Assembly (NCBI RefSeq): GCF_009829915.1
Contig: NZ_SZZW01000002.1
Coordinates: 212,238-276,237 of the forward strand
DNA: 64,000 bases
Reading direction: 5' to 3'
Source: Pantoea sp. Nvir
Lineage (GTDB): Bacteria > Pseudomonadota > Gammaproteobacteria > Enterobacterales > Enterobacteriaceae
Shown: positions 29,686 to 40,322 of the stretch, piece by piece
Numbering within the stretch: position 1 is the stretch's first letter
How the letters are laid out: the number at the start of each line of letters is the position of its first letter
Notes under the pieces: model-generated
The model's database searches: none
Told to the model about the DNA's origin: nothing
What the model saw: only the letters and a program-made list of their open reading frames with translations
Program-made: the position numbers and the translations under genes

Positions 29686-30864
29686 GACACTTGTCCTACT
29701 AAATCATGTTTTCTGCCTAAATGAATAAGCGTCGATAAAATGGTCATGTCAGTCCGTCCTTTGTATAATGAAAGTTCTACAAGTATGTTATATTTACCGC
29801 TATTTATAGGCAAGCTACTATCTAGGTTTATTCTAGTAGAAATTGGTTCTGATGAATTATAAAATATTAAGCTGTGACTAAATCTACCTTAGGTTGAGGA
29901 AATGAGTATTTCCCCGAGTTCCAAATTCTCTATTACAAGGTTTCGGTAATCACTATGGTCAATGGAGCTAAATCTCTTCTAGTAAGATGATAGATATAGC
30001 TAACATCTACATTATTATCCGTGTAGTGGGACTAGGTTTACTAAATAAAAACATCAACATTGAGATTACAGAATTCTTTTTGAGGAAGACCTGTTAAAGA
30101 ACTTTTTCTCTAAAAACCCTTTACAGCGCTGCTCTTGTCATTTTAAAGTAAGCGAAAACAAAGCTTATATATTGAGAAGGCATTATAGGACCTACAACCT
30201 TAGGTAAGATTTATAACATCCTGTTCTACTCAGGATCGTCATGCTTTCTGGTGCTCTGAAAAACATCAACAGTTAAGAGGAATTAGGATGGGAATGCAGC
30301 ATGTTACGCGATAGGATCATTACACCGCAATCTCTAGTATTAGAGATGTTAGAACAAATAGTAACTATGCTGTCAGTGTACGTAAAAATTATCTAAATAT
30401 AGCAAAATTTTATTTTTTGCCGAACACTATAACAGTGGTTATATATCCTGTTATTAATTAATAGCAAGACAAACTACATAAGCAAATAGTAGCAAGAAAA
30501 ATCAGGAATAACTTTTATATACCAATATTTGACTATTTAGGAAGTCAGATCTGTCTGTTTAATGCGCAGCATCCGGCCTGAATATTATTCAGGCGTTAAT
30601 ACAACTAGATCATAACAGACGATGATTAATGGCTAATAACATACTGTTATAGTATGTGCCTATATTGTCTCTATTCTCATTAGAAGCTTCTATATAATAA
30701 CCCTCTGATCAGGTGATCTCCTTTAACACAAATTTAATGGGCTTGATTATTACAATGTTTAAAAGATTTTACACCTGAGATGGTAATAACTATTACTCCA
30801 ATCTGGATGCCAGTTAAGTAAACTAAAAATCCGAACGGCATCAACTTTTTTAGTTTTTTAGCCT
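29686..30864. other. Eroded spacer minC-ycgB
   Basis: 1,179 bp with no intact gene. In related genomes ycgL-ycgN or fadR-nhaB neighbour these two operons. A weak ycgL-like trace might exist on the plus strand at 29758-29910 (pieces resembling LYNESS and LNLP.VEEM), but it is too degraded to call. The minC promoter must lie in the left part. Confidence 0.5.
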
Positions 30865-32400
30865 TTAGAGTGTATCGCCACGCATCGGGCAGACATTTAA
30901 TATTTCAACGCTCCCATCCTCGTTCTGCTGCTCTAGAATTATTTTAAATCCCCATAATCGATGCACATGCTTTAAAACCTCACGACAGCTCTTATCAAGA
31001 GGTGTACGGTTCTGCGGTACATAGCGCAATGTCAATGAGCGATCACCACGTAAATCTACATTATATATCTGAATATTTGGCTCTAGATCACTCAAATTAT
31101 ATTGCGATGAGAGCTGCTGGCGAATAGCGCGATACCCCGCCTCATCATGAATAGATGTGATCTCTAGATAATTATTACGATCATCATCCAGCACAGTAAA
31201 CATTCGGAAATCGCGTGTTACCTTTGGTGATAAAAATTGACTGATAAAGCTTTCATCCTTGAATTCACGCATTGCGAAATGCAAGGTTTCTAGCCAATCT
31301 GAACCAGCAATATTGGGGAACCAGTAGCGATCTTCTTCAGTTGGAAACTGACAAATACGCTTGATATCCTGAAATATCGCAAAACCTAGCGCATAAGAGT
31401 TAATCCCACTGTACCAAGGGCTATTATAAGAAGGCTGAAACACTACGTTAGTATGGTTGTGTAGAAATTCAATCATAAAGCGCTCAGACACCCTTCCCTC
31501 ATCGTAGAGATGATTGATGATAGTATAATGCCAGAAAGTTGCCCATCCTTCGTTCATCACATGTGTCTGTTTCTGCGGATAGAAATATTGGCTTACTTTA
31601 CGTACAATGCGCAAAATTTCACGTTGCCACGGCTCTAAAAGCGGCGCGTTCTTTTCCATAAAGTAGAGCAAATTCTCCTGCGGTTCTAACGGGTAACGGG
31701 TCTCCTTGACATGTACCGTCTCTTTCTCATTTCGCGGTAAGGTGCGCCATAGCGTATTAACTTGACTCTGTAAGTACTCTTCACGACTCTGCTGACGCAT
31801 CCTCTCCTGCTGTAAAGAGATTTTTTGCGGACGCTTATAACGATCAACACCATAGTTTATTAGCGCGTGGCAAGAATCTAGCAGCTGCTCAACTTCCTCA
31901 ACGCCGTGACTCTCTTCGCAATCGGAAATATATTTTTTTGCGAATAGCAGATAATCTACAATAGAGCTAGCGTCTGTCCAGCTACGGAATAGGTAGTTAT
32001 TTTTGAAGAATGAATTATGACCGTAACAGGCGTGCGCCATGACTATTGCCTGCATAGTCATAGTGTTCTCTTCCATCAGGTAGGCGATACAGGGATTAGA
32101 GTTGATAACAATCTCATATGCTAAGCTTTGCTGTCCATGTTTGTAGCGCCGCTCAGTTTCTATGAACTTCTTACCGAATGACCAATGAGCATAGTTAATA
32201 GGCATACCAATGCTGGAGTACGCATCCATCATCTGTTCAGATGTGATTACTTCAATCTGGTGGGAATAAGTGTCAAGTTTGTATAATTTAGCTACACGAT
32301 CTATCTCCGTAAGATAGACATCAAGCAAATTAAATGCCCAGTCCGGTCCATCGTTTAGCTGTTTTTTATTGTTCATTAGATCGTCAAAGATTGTAGTCAC
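30865..32400 (-). CDS. ycgB: SpoVR-family protein YcgB
   Basis: 511 residues (E. coli YcgB 510). SpoVR-family proteins are named from a Bacillus spore-cortex factor; the biochemical function is unknown. In many bacteria the gene travels with prkA (yeaG) and yeaH, which are also in this window. Conserved pieces are SYEIVINSNP-like YEIVINSNPCIAYLMEENT, MAHACYGHNSFFKNNYLF, VMNEGWATFWHY and NPYALGF-like INSYALGFAIF. The HACYGHNSFF and NEGWATFWH motifs contain His/Glu that could bind metal (inference). GTG start at 32400 with AGAGG upstream. In E. coli ycgB belongs to the sigma-S regulon. Confidence 0.94.
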   Translation of the reverse strand: MTTIFDDLMNNKKQLNDGPDWAFNLLDVYLTEIDRVAKLYKLDTYSHQIEVITSEQMMDAYSSIGMPINYAHWSFGKKFIETERRYKHGQQSLAYEIVINSNPCIAYLMEENTMTMQAIVMAHACYGHNSFFKNNYLFRSWTDASSIVDYLLFAKKYISDCEESHGVEEVEQLLDSCHALINYGVDRYKRPQKISLQQERMRQQSREEYLQSQVNTLWRTLPRNEKETVHVKETRYPLEPQENLLYFMEKNAPLLEPWQREILRIVRKVSQYFYPQKQTHVMNEGWATFWHYTIINHLYDEGRVSERFMIEFLHNHTNVVFQPSYNSPWYSGINSYALGFAIFQDIKRICQFPTEEDRYWFPNIAGSDWLETLHFAMREFKDESFISQFLSPKVTRDFRMFTVLDDDRNNYLEITSIHDEAGYRAIRQQLSSQYNLSDLEPNIQIYNVDLRGDRSLTLRYVPQNRTPLDKSCREVLKHVHRLWGFKIILEQQNEDGSVEILNVCPMRGDTL

Positions 32401-33454
32401 AGCGCACCTCTGTTTTAAGAACAGTGCTACCTACATGTAGGTAGCCAGTTCCGGTAACTTTAAGGCTACTTCCCAAGAAAATAGAACACTAGCAAACACT
32501 CTAATGATAGTGCACTGTTGCCAATCTAATCTATCTAACAGTAAAACTGAATTGCATAATTCGGCAGAAAATAATCTATAATTATGTGCAAAGAATTCGA
32601 TAAATTAAATCATCATATAGTGATCTGATTAAGTTTAATATCTTGTTATTCACATATTAATTTGTGCTAACTGACTTCTTATTCTAGACTGAATCAGTAT
32701 TAAACTTTATTTTTAGCATTAGTGTAATTGGATAGCACAAATACTTGTCCGTACCTCACAGAAGTGCTCCTCAGCTAAAAAGAAAATAAAGAAAGTATTG
32801 TGCATGAAAGTACGTTAAGGAACTATCTTACATCAAGACCAAAAATGAATATACTATCATTTAACAATGATAGTGAGCTTGTCGTTACGTAAAGAAGCGT
32901 CAAGTGCTGCAGCAATGAGCGCTCAAAAAAAGACTGCTAAAGTTGTCTATGCCGTAGCTTTTAAAAGCTTACTCCACCGTAAGACTACCACTTGACTATT
33001 CCATTTAAAAATTTAGATAGTGTGCTCATTATCTATTATCCTGGATAATATCTATAAAGTCACAGTGAGCCGCTGTAATAATTATGTTCGCATTGATATC
33101 ATGGCATAAATTAATTTTCTATGTTGAAAACAAACCTTTAGTTCTGCGTTAGACAATACAGGAAATAAAGGTTAAGAATATCCATCCTAATAAAGGCGAC
33201 TCTGTTAAAACAGCAAAGGTTGCTCCTCATCCTGAGTGCTATCATGACACTAGACGGCACATATATTCATCATTAATTACCCAGCTATCGTTTAGTTAAC
33301 GGCCGATTTGATCATTTTTGATCATTGTTAAAGTTCATAAATTTTTAGTCACAACCTATCAGTATTCTACTATCTGTAAGGTTAGGACTTTACTACGTTG
33401 TCTTCATAATTTACGAAAAGCAACATTGCGAGTTAATATTTAGGGAGAGTCAGT
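32401..33454. other. Eroded spacer ycgB-dadX (dadA lost)
   Basis: 1,054 bp between divergent ycgB and dadX. dadA precedes dadX in relatives and is not recognisable here. Visible features are the 20-bp palindrome close to ycgB (separate entry) and an IR AACCTTTA...TAAAGGTT around 33132-33172. The rest shows no coding signal. Confidence 0.55.
32426..32445. promoter_or_regulatory. 20-bp perfect palindrome upstream of ycgB
   Basis: GCTACCTACATGTAGGTAGC reads the same on both strands and lies 26-45 bp upstream of the ycgB start codon, in the expected leader or promoter. It is directly followed toward ycgB by a small hairpin CTGTT-TTAAG-AACAG (32411-32425). Operator, RNA hairpin in the leader or chance are all possible; I know of no regulator with this site. 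Confidence 0.55.
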
Positions 33455-34525
33455 ATGCCACGTCCGGTTTTAGCCACCATCGATCAACAAGCCCTGCAGC
33501 ATAATTTGACTATCGTACGCAAAACAGCACCTAACTCGCGTGTTTGGTCAGTAGTGAAAGCTAACGCTTATGGTCACGGTTTAACGCGCGTCTGGAAGAG
33601 CTTAGAACAAACTGATGGTTTTGCGGTGCTAAATATGGAGGAAGCGATACTGTTACGTGATCTCGGTTGGCAAAAACCGATTTTATTGCTTGAGGGCTTT
33701 TTTCATACTGCAGATCTAACTCTAATCGATCGCTATCGTCTTACTACTAGTGTGCACAGCAACTGGCAAATTAAGGCGTTAGAAGAAGCCCATCTATGCT
33801 CGCCAGTGAATATCTATCTAAAGGTCAACAGTGGTATTAACCGTCTTGGTTTTTCTCCAGAGCAAGCCTATACGATGTATCAGAAGTTGCACTCGCTGCC
33901 CAGCGTGGGAGATATTACACTGATGTCACACTTAGCCGATGCAGAAAATCCAAAAGGACTCATTGAGCCGTTACAGCGTATCGAACGTGCGGGGAAAGCA
34001 TTAGCTATTCCACGTTCTCTATCTAATTCCGCCTGTACTCTCTGGCATCCTGAGGCTCACTACAATTGGGTGCGTCCTGGAATTATTCTTTATGGAGCAT
34101 CGCCGAGCGGCGATTGGAAGAATATCGCCAATACCGGTCTAAAACCAGTGATGACGTTAGTTAGCGAAATAATAGGCAACCAGCAGTTAGCCCCTGGCGA
34201 TGGAGTTGGCTACGGCTATCGTTATCGTGCCCAACATGCACAGCGTATCGGAGTAGTGGCATGCGGATATGCTGACGGTTATCCACGTCACGCGCCTAAT
34301 GGTACACCAGTGTGCATCGATGGGGTAAGGACACAAGTTATTGGTGCGATCTCAATGGATATGATGACCGTTGATTTAACACCTTGCCCACATGCAAGAA
34401 TTGGTTCGAAAGTCGAATTATGGGGTACGCAAGTGAAAATTGATGAGGTAGCGAAAGCTGCTGGGACAGTAGGCTATGAGCTAATGTGTGCACTTGCACC
34501 TCGCGTTCCAGTTACGCTTATTTAA
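33455..34525 (+). CDS. dadX: Alanine racemase (DadX type)
   Basis: 356 residues, identical in length to E. coli DadX. It interconverts L- and D-alanine with PLP, supplying D-Ala for peptidoglycan. The PLP lysine is K35 in VVKANAYGHG; the family blocks YLKVNSGINRLGF, VRPGIILYGASPSG, the catalytic Tyr region GDGVGYGYRYRA and GYADGYPRHAP are present. Position between ycgB and cvrA identifies it as dadX rather than alr. Its operon partner dadA (D-amino-acid dehydrogenase) is gone, so its catabolic role is lost and it probably serves cell-wall synthesis. GGGAGAG precedes the ATG. Confidence 0.95.
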   Translation: MPRPVLATIDQQALQHNLTIVRKTAPNSRVWSVVKANAYGHGLTRVWKSLEQTDGFAVLNMEEAILLRDLGWQKPILLLEGFFHTADLTLIDRYRLTTSVHSNWQIKALEEAHLCSPVNIYLKVNSGINRLGFSPEQAYTMYQKLHSLPSVGDITLMSHLADAENPKGLIEPLQRIERAGKALAIPRSLSNSACTLWHPEAHYNWVRPGIILYGASPSGDWKNIANTGLKPVMTLVSEIIGNQQLAPGDGVGYGYRYRAQHAQRIGVVACGYADGYPRHAPNGTPVCIDGVRTQVIGAISMDMMTVDLTPCPHARIGSKVELWGTQVKIDEVAKAAGTVGYELMCALAPRVPVTLI

Positions 34526-34738
34526 GCACTATCATGAAACAGTATTTTCTTAACTACAGCAGCTCTAGACATAAATGCAAGTGATCAGCTAACATCATAA
34601 TTAGTAGAAAACCTAGTACCATGCCCCCCATAGATTCCAAATAGGATCATAATATAATTTCAAAAGGGAGATAATAAGATTGCGTGATAGTTATAATTTT
34701 TTATCCAACAGTTAGACTGTGAAAAAATCTTGATCTAC

Positions 34739-34972
34739 TCAAGAAATTATTTTGACACACCAGTGGTCTTGTTGTTTATCATAATGTGCTATTTGCAAAT
34801 TAACTGGTTCACCATCAATCCAAGCCGGTATGCTGGTGTCATGATCCCAGCCGTCAAGTTGATAGCTCAGGCTAGGATTAGTTTGGCAGGGAATTCTGAC
34901 TATTTCTAGATTATCACCATCTATCTCGGCATCAATAATCTCATAACTACCAATTTTAATAAAATGTTCCAT
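34739..34972 (-). CDS. Small conserved acidic protein, function unknown
   Basis: 77 residues. I recognise no characterised family with confidence; it may belong to a small family of uncharacterised enterobacterial proteins found beside cvrA (possibly DUF5480). The sequence is acidic, cytoplasmic-looking, and without membrane segments or a signal peptide. It has SLSYQLDGWDHDTSIPAWID near 34-53 and ends in a beta-rich QQDHWCVKIIS. Codon use and intact frame look like its neighbours, and it survives within DNA that otherwise loses genes, so I think it is real. It lies 79 bp downstream of cvrA on the same strand and could be co-transcribed with it. Confidence 0.7.
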   Translation of the reverse strand: MEHFIKIGSYEIIDAEIDGDNLEIVRIPCQTNPSLSYQLDGWDHDTSIPAWIDGEPVNLQIAHYDKQQDHWCVKIIS

Positions 34973-35051
34973 AAATATCTTATCTCTTGCTCGCTAGGTT
35001 AAATATGAGCATAGCTGCTTTCAGAGAAATATCGAGCCACATAGCGTAAGA

Positions 35052-36779
35052 TTATTCTCGATCTTCCGCAAAACGAACCCCAATTTTCAAAATGCGGTTG
35101 TTCTCCTTCTCTGCTACAGTCCATGTAATATGATTCCATTCCACTTGATCGCCAACTACAGGAGTTCCGCCTAGCATACTTATAATAAATTGACCCAAAG
35201 ATTGCTGATCATTAGTTTTTTCATCCAGTTGTAACCCATAAATTTGAGCTACATCTCGCAGGCATGCTTCAGAGTCGAGAATAAAATCTCCAAAGAAACG
35301 CTCATCCAGCGTCAATGACGCTGACTGGCTAAACATTTTCCCGAGCGCAGGTAAGTCCCGTTCGCGACCGATAACGCAAATCACATCGCCTTCTTTTAGG
35401 CGAGTGTTGCCATTGAGTGGCATTAGGATGTTATTGCGAAAGAGCGCTGTTATTCGGGTTGCGCGAGGCATCTGTAAATCTCGTAACGCTGCACCGACAC
35501 ACCACTTATCTACACTAATCTGGTAAATGAATTGCTCCCAGGGGTTTTCCGGATGAATATCTAGTCCTACGCGACTAATAGGCCAGGCCATTGGGGGAAT
35601 TACCACTCTAGCTTTTTTTGCTGCAATACCGAGTGAGGTGCCTTGAAGTATCAGCGATACCAGTACTACGAAAAAGGCAATATTAAAATAAAAAGAAGCA
35701 TTTTCCAGGCCGGCCATCATCGGAAATACAGCAAGAATAATCGGTACTGCACCACGTAACCCGACCCAGCTAATAAAAATACGTTCACGCCCGGTAAAAC
35801 CGCGAAACGGCAGTAGACCAACTAAAATAGATAAGGGACGTGCCACTAGTATTAGCCATAGAGAAAGAATCATCGCTGGCAGCGAGATATGCCAAAGATC
35901 TGACGGAGTCACCAGTAAACCAAGCACTATAAACATACCGATCTGGCTCAGCCAAGCCATCCCATCGAAGGTCTGTAAAATACCGTGGCGATTGCGGATG
36001 GGGCTGTTGCTAAGAAGAAATCCGCACAAGTAGACTGCTAGAATACCGCTTCCTTCCAGGATAGTGGTTAACGCAAACACTAGAATACCACCGCTCAGAG
36101 CTAGCATGGGATAGAGCCCGGAAGCAAGGCTAATACGATTAATTAATTGCTGCAATGCCCAGCCTCCACTTAACCCTAGTACGATCCCTAGACCAAACTG
36201 CTGTATTAGATGTACCAAAAAATCCCAATCCAGCATATGTTCATCTTTTTGAATCATTTCAATTAACGTAACTGTTAAAAAAACAGCCATAGGATCATTA
36301 CTACTAGATTCAAGCTCTAATGTAGCACTCACGCGTTCGTTGAGACTTTTATCTCCAAGTAGAGAAAAAACTGCTGCGGCATCAGTTGAACCTATTATCG
36401 CGCCTATAAGGAACCCCTGTATTAAATCTAAGCGAAACAGCCAAGCAGCAGCTAATCCAGTCAGTCCGGCGGTGATCATTACTCCGACTGTTGCCAGTGA
36501 AAGCGCCGGTCCTAGTGCCACTTTAAATGAACTAGCTTTGGTGCGCATTCCACCGTCCAGCAGAATAACAGCGAGCGCTAGGTTAGAAATTAAGTAAGCG
36601 GCGGGATAGTTATCAAACGCGATTCCTCCAATGCCATCAATACCAGTGAACATGCCTAACGCAAGAAATATTAATAGGATAGGAATACCTAGACGTGATG
36701 AAAAAGAACTGAGTAAGATGCTTGACGCAACCAGAACAGAACTAATTATTAAAAGACTGTAGATAATATTGTGATTCAA
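35052..36779 (-). CDS. cvrA: K+/H+ antiporter NhaP2 (CvrA)
   Basis: 575 residues (E. coli 578). A CPA1-family cation/proton antiporter of the inner membrane. About 12-13 membrane segments fill residues 1-390, with the transport-site stretch [15 protein letters not shown] near 128-142. The cytoplasmic C-terminal part has a TrkA-C/RCK_C domain (about 405-485) and a CorC/HlyC-type domain (about 495-570). Intact. It likely exports K+ under osmotic or pH stress. No canonical terminator is visible after its stop. Confidence 0.94.
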   Translation of the reverse strand: MNHNIIYSLLIISSVLVASSILLSSFSSRLGIPILLIFLALGMFTGIDGIGGIAFDNYPAAYLISNLALAVILLDGGMRTKASSFKVALGPALSLATVGVMITAGLTGLAAAWLFRLDLIQGFLIGAIIGSTDAAAVFSLLGDKSLNERVSATLELESSSNDPMAVFLTVTLIEMIQKDEHMLDWDFLVHLIQQFGLGIVLGLSGGWALQQLINRISLASGLYPMLALSGGILVFALTTILEGSGILAVYLCGFLLSNSPIRNRHGILQTFDGMAWLSQIGMFIVLGLLVTPSDLWHISLPAMILSLWLILVARPLSILVGLLPFRGFTGRERIFISWVGLRGAVPIILAVFPMMAGLENASFYFNIAFFVVLVSLILQGTSLGIAAKKARVVIPPMAWPISRVGLDIHPENPWEQFIYQISVDKWCVGAALRDLQMPRATRITALFRNNILMPLNGNTRLKEGDVICVIGRERDLPALGKMFSQSASLTLDERFFGDFILDSEACLRDVAQIYGLQLDEKTNDQQSLGQFIISMLGGTPVVGDQVEWNHITWTVAEKENNRILKIGVRFAEDRE

Positions 36780-36985
36780 TGTCTTCTCCTGCGGTTACGC
36801 CATTCAATATAAATTTGGCGTAACAACAACTCTGTATCATACAAATAGAATTATTAATCACTAAGTTACAGATGATTAATTTTGTTTTTTAGAATTGATT
36901 TTTCTATTTGTGAACAGAATGAATGTGCAAAAAAAAAGGAGTTGTTCGTCAAGATGATTAATGGCTGCTATTTTAACAAGTATTT

Positions 36986-37022
36986 ACAAAATAAAATAAA
37001 AAGCCGGTCACTGACCGGCTTA
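36986..37022 (-). terminator. Rho-independent terminator of yeaG-yeaH
   Basis: On the minus strand the stem AAGCCGGTCA-G-TGACCGGCTT (37001-37021 region) is followed by TTTATTTTATTTT. It begins immediately after the yeaH stop and is the clearest intrinsic terminator in the window. Confidence 0.9.
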
Positions 37023-37027
37023 GAGAG

Positions 37028-38290
37028 TTAGGCTTCCGTCGCCTGTTTATGAAATATCTCGCGAAAAACCGGATAAATATCCTCCGGTTCATGAATATGC
37101 TGAATAGCAAAATTATCAAAAATCGACTGCAAACGTTCATACTCACGCCATAGAGTCTGATGTGAACGTTTTGTAATCTCAATATAACTATAGTAACGTA
37201 CTAAAGGTAGGATTTTTTTTGCTAAAATGACGTGACAAAGCGGAGAATCATCCGCCCAATTATCGCCGTCCGATGCTTGTGCAGCATATATGTTCCATTG
37301 CAAAGGGTCATAGCGCTCTTTTACTATTTCATCCATCAATTCAAGTGCGCTTGAAACAATGGTACCACCCGTTTCCTGTGAATAAAAGAATTCGTGTTCA
37401 TCTACTTCCTTCGCTTGTGTATGATGGCGAATATAGACTACATCCACATTGTTGTAGGTTCTGCTTAAAAATAGATAAAGCAGAATGTAGAAACGTTTCG
37501 CCATATCCTTTGTAGCCTGATCCATAGAACCAGAAACATCCATCAGACAGAACATCACAGCTTGACTGGAAGTTTTGGGGCGTTTTTCAAAATTTTTGTA
37601 TCTTAAATCAAAGATGTCGATAAAGGGCACACGTTCAATTCGTACACGTAGTTCAGCAATTTCTTTACGTAGACGTTCCTTTTCGGGAAACTGTGCTGGT
37701 GCTTTTTCAATATCTATCAGCTTCTCTTCAAGTTTACGCATCATACGCTTTTTACCAGCCGTCATAGCAGTGCGCCTTGCCAGGGAGTTTTGTAGCGAAC
37801 GCACTACGCTAATATTAGCCGGTACGCCATTTGAAGTATACCCGGCACGATACGTTTTGTACTCATTCGATTGAAAATATTGATTTTTACGTAAATACGG
37901 TAGTTCCAAATCTTCAAACAGCAGATCAAGATACTCATCTTTGGAGATATGAAAAACAAATTCATCTTGACTTTCACTATTCAGGCTAGTGTTGCCTTGA
38001 CTACTATCACTTTCCTGAGGGCGCTCGATATGATCGTTCTGCACGAAGTGATCATTACCAGGATAAACGCGATAGCGGCTGCCTCCGCACCCTTGACGGA
38101 AAATCGGTTCACTAATATCGTTAATCGGTATCGATACGGACTCGCCACTTTCAACATCGGTCACTGAACGTTTATTGATAGCATCTGAGATAGACTGTTT
38201 GATTTGCGACTTATAGCGACGTAAAAAGCGTTGACGGTTTACCGCATTTTTGTTCTTGCCGTTAAGTCGCCGGTCAATGAAATAGGCCAT
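37028..38290 (-). CDS. yeaH: UPF0229/DUF444 protein YeaH (vWA-like)
   Basis: 420 residues (E. coli 427). Partner of the YeaG/PrkA kinase; the biochemical role is unknown. The N terminus [20 protein letters not shown] is basic; a Gln/Gly-rich stretch [17 protein letters not shown] is near 65-81; a von Willebrand A-like domain in the C-terminal half has a metal-site motif DVSGSMD (about 259-265) and [10 protein letters not shown]. It follows yeaG by 97 bp and is terminated by a strong hairpin. yeaG-yeaH is a starvation-responsive operon in E. coli. No damage is visible. Confidence 0.94.
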   Translation of the reverse strand: MAYFIDRRLNGKNKNAVNRQRFLRRYKSQIKQSISDAINKRSVTDVESGESVSIPINDISEPIFRQGCGGSRYRVYPGNDHFVQNDHIERPQESDSSQGNTSLNSESQDEFVFHISKDEYLDLLFEDLELPYLRKNQYFQSNEYKTYRAGYTSNGVPANISVVRSLQNSLARRTAMTAGKKRMMRKLEEKLIDIEKAPAQFPEKERLRKEIAELRVRIERVPFIDIFDLRYKNFEKRPKTSSQAVMFCLMDVSGSMDQATKDMAKRFYILLYLFLSRTYNNVDVVYIRHHTQAKEVDEHEFFYSQETGGTIVSSALELMDEIVKERYDPLQWNIYAAQASDGDNWADDSPLCHVILAKKILPLVRYYSYIEITKRSHQTLWREYERLQSIFDNFAIQHIHEPEDIYPVFREIFHKQATEA

Positions 38291-38387
38291 AGCATACCCT
38301 CAAACGTTGTAAGCAGGTCGGGCAGTTAGTGATCCGCCTTACAATGTTGTGTTAATACCAGTGCATCAACGTGCTTACATAGTGTAA

Positions 38388-40322
38388 TTATGACGATTTA
38401 CGCACGCGCAAATACCATTCACACAGCAGGCGCACCTGCTTACGCGTATAGCCTTTTTCCATCATGCGATCGACAAAATCATCATGCTTCTTTTGTTCGT
38501 CCGTAGATGTTTTTGTATTGAAAGAGATAACTGGTAACAGCTCTTCAGTGTTTGAGAACATTTTTTTCTCAATCACAGTTCTTAATTTTTCATAGCTAGT
38601 CCAATTAGGATTACGGCCGTTATTCTGCGCACGAGCGCGTAGTACAAAGTTCACTATCTCGTTACGAAAATCTTTTGGGTTACTGATCCCAGCCGATTTT
38701 TCTATTTTTTCTAGCTCTGCATTTAGCGACTCTCGGTCAAATAATTGTCCAGTATCAGGATCGCGATACTCCTGATCTTGAATCCAAAAATCGGCGTAGG
38801 TCACATAGCGGTCAAAAATATTTTGACCATATTCAGAGTAGGACTCTAGATAGGCAGTCTGAATCTCTTTTCCAATAAACTCGGCGTATTTGGAAATCAA
38901 GTAACCTTTCAGGTGTTCTAGATATTTTTCTGCTTGATCCTGTGGAAATTGTTCACGTTCAATCTGTTGCTCAAGTACATAGAAGAGGTGCACCGGGTTA
39001 GCGGCAACTTCAGTATGATCAAAGTTAAAAACACGAGATAGTATCTTAAACGCAAAGCGGGTTGAAAGACCGTTCATACCTTCATCTACGCCTGCATAAT
39101 CACGATATTCTTGCCAAGATTTTGCTTTGGGATCAGTATGTTTTAAACTCTCGCCATCGTAAACACGCATTTTAGAATATATGCTAGAATTTTCTGGATC
39201 TTTTAAGCGAGATAGAATAGAGAAGCGTGCTAGTGTTTCCAGAGTGCCCGGCGCACATGGTGCGGTAGCTAGTTCACTATGTTTAAGTAGTTTCTTATAA
39301 ATTTTTATCTCTTCAGAAACACGCAGGCAGTAAGGTACCTTTACAATGTAAACACGGTCAAGAAATGCCTCGTTATTTTTGTTGTTGCGGAATGTAACCC
39401 ATTCCGACTCGTTAGAATGCGCTAGGATAATACCATTGAAAGGCAGTGCAGAAATTGCCTCGGTACCGTTGTAGTTACCTTCCTGGGTTGCGGTTAGCAA
39501 GGGATGCAGCACCTTAATTGGTGCTTTAAACATCTCAACAAACTCCATAATACCCTGGTTAGCATGGCACAGTGCGCCGGAGTAGCCATATGCATCAGGA
39601 TCGTTTTGCGCATGGTTCTCTAGCTTACGGATATCTACTTTACCTACTAGTGAGGAGATATCTTGATTATTTTCATCTCCAGGTTCAGTTTTAGCTATTG
39701 CTAGCTGTTCAAGGATAGAAGGCCAGAATTTTACTACCTTAAAGCGGGCAATATCACCGCCAAATTCATGGAGTCGCTTAGCTGTCCATGGCGACATAAT
39801 TGTCCCAAGATAGCGAGGTGGGATACCATACTCCTGTTCAAGGATATTAGCATCTTCCTGAGGATTAAATAGGCAAAGCGGATGATCGTTAACTGGACTA
39901 CGTTTGTTATCCGCGCTCAGTGCATAAATGGGGATGCACTGCATCAAAGATTTTAGGCGCTCTGCTAAAGAAGATTTACCTCCCCCCACTGGACCCAATA
40001 GATAGAGAATTTGCTTCTTTTCCTCCAGACCTTGCGAGGCATGTTTCAAATAAGAAACTATCTGTTCTATGGCTTCCTCCATACCATAAAATTCCTCAAA
40101 GGCTGGATAACGGCTAATCACACGGTTAGAGAATATTCTGGAAAGGCGTGGCTCCAGAGCAGTGTCGACCATCACTGGCTCACCAACCGCCATCAAAAGT
40201 CGCTCTGCGGCGTTGGAGTATGCACTACGATCCTGCTTGCATATTGCAAGAAATTCCTGTAACGTGAATTCTTCTTCCTTAGAAGCTTCATAACGCTGAC
40301 GATAGTGATCGAGTATATTCAT
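38388..40322 (-). CDS. yeaG: PrkA-type serine kinase / AAA+ protein YeaG
   Basis: 644 residues, same as E. coli. YeaG/PrkA has an N-terminal AAA+ core with Walker A GPVGGGKSS (110-118) and a C-terminal PrkA kinase-like domain. In E. coli it contributes to survival under nitrogen starvation and acts with YeaH. Blocks FYGMEEAIEQIVSYLKHASQ and FNGIILAHSNESEW are conserved. A palindromic TTTCCGGAAA (40395-40404) and a TGCTAGAAT element (minus strand, 40342-40350) lie upstream. Together with yeaH and ycgB it makes the PrkA-DUF444-SpoVR set, all three intact within 10 kb. Confidence 0.95.
   Translation of the reverse strand: MNILDHYRQRYEASKEEEFTLQEFLAICKQDRSAYSNAAERLLMAVGEPVMVDTALEPRLSRIFSNRVISRYPAFEEFYGMEEAIEQIVSYLKHASQGLEEKKQILYLLGPVGGGKSSLAERLKSLMQCIPIYALSADNKRSPVNDHPLCLFNPQEDANILEQEYGIPPRYLGTIMSPWTAKRLHEFGGDIARFKVVKFWPSILEQLAIAKTEPGDENNQDISSLVGKVDIRKLENHAQNDPDAYGYSGALCHANQGIMEFVEMFKAPIKVLHPLLTATQEGNYNGTEAISALPFNGIILAHSNESEWVTFRNNKNNEAFLDRVYIVKVPYCLRVSEEIKIYKKLLKHSELATAPCAPGTLETLARFSILSRLKDPENSSIYSKMRVYDGESLKHTDPKAKSWQEYRDYAGVDEGMNGLSTRFAFKILSRVFNFDHTEVAANPVHLFYVLEQQIEREQFPQDQAEKYLEHLKGYLISKYAEFIGKEIQTAYLESYSEYGQNIFDRYVTYADFWIQDQEYRDPDTGQLFDRESLNAELEKIEKSAGISNPKDFRNEIVNFVLRARAQNNGRNPNWTSYEKLRTVIEKKMFSNTEELLPVISFNTKTSTDEQKKHDDFVDRMMEKGYTRKQVRLLCEWYLRVRKSS

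Noticed and set aside
29758..29910. ycgL remnant
   Set aside because: Only scattered residues align; too weak to annotate as a pseudogene.
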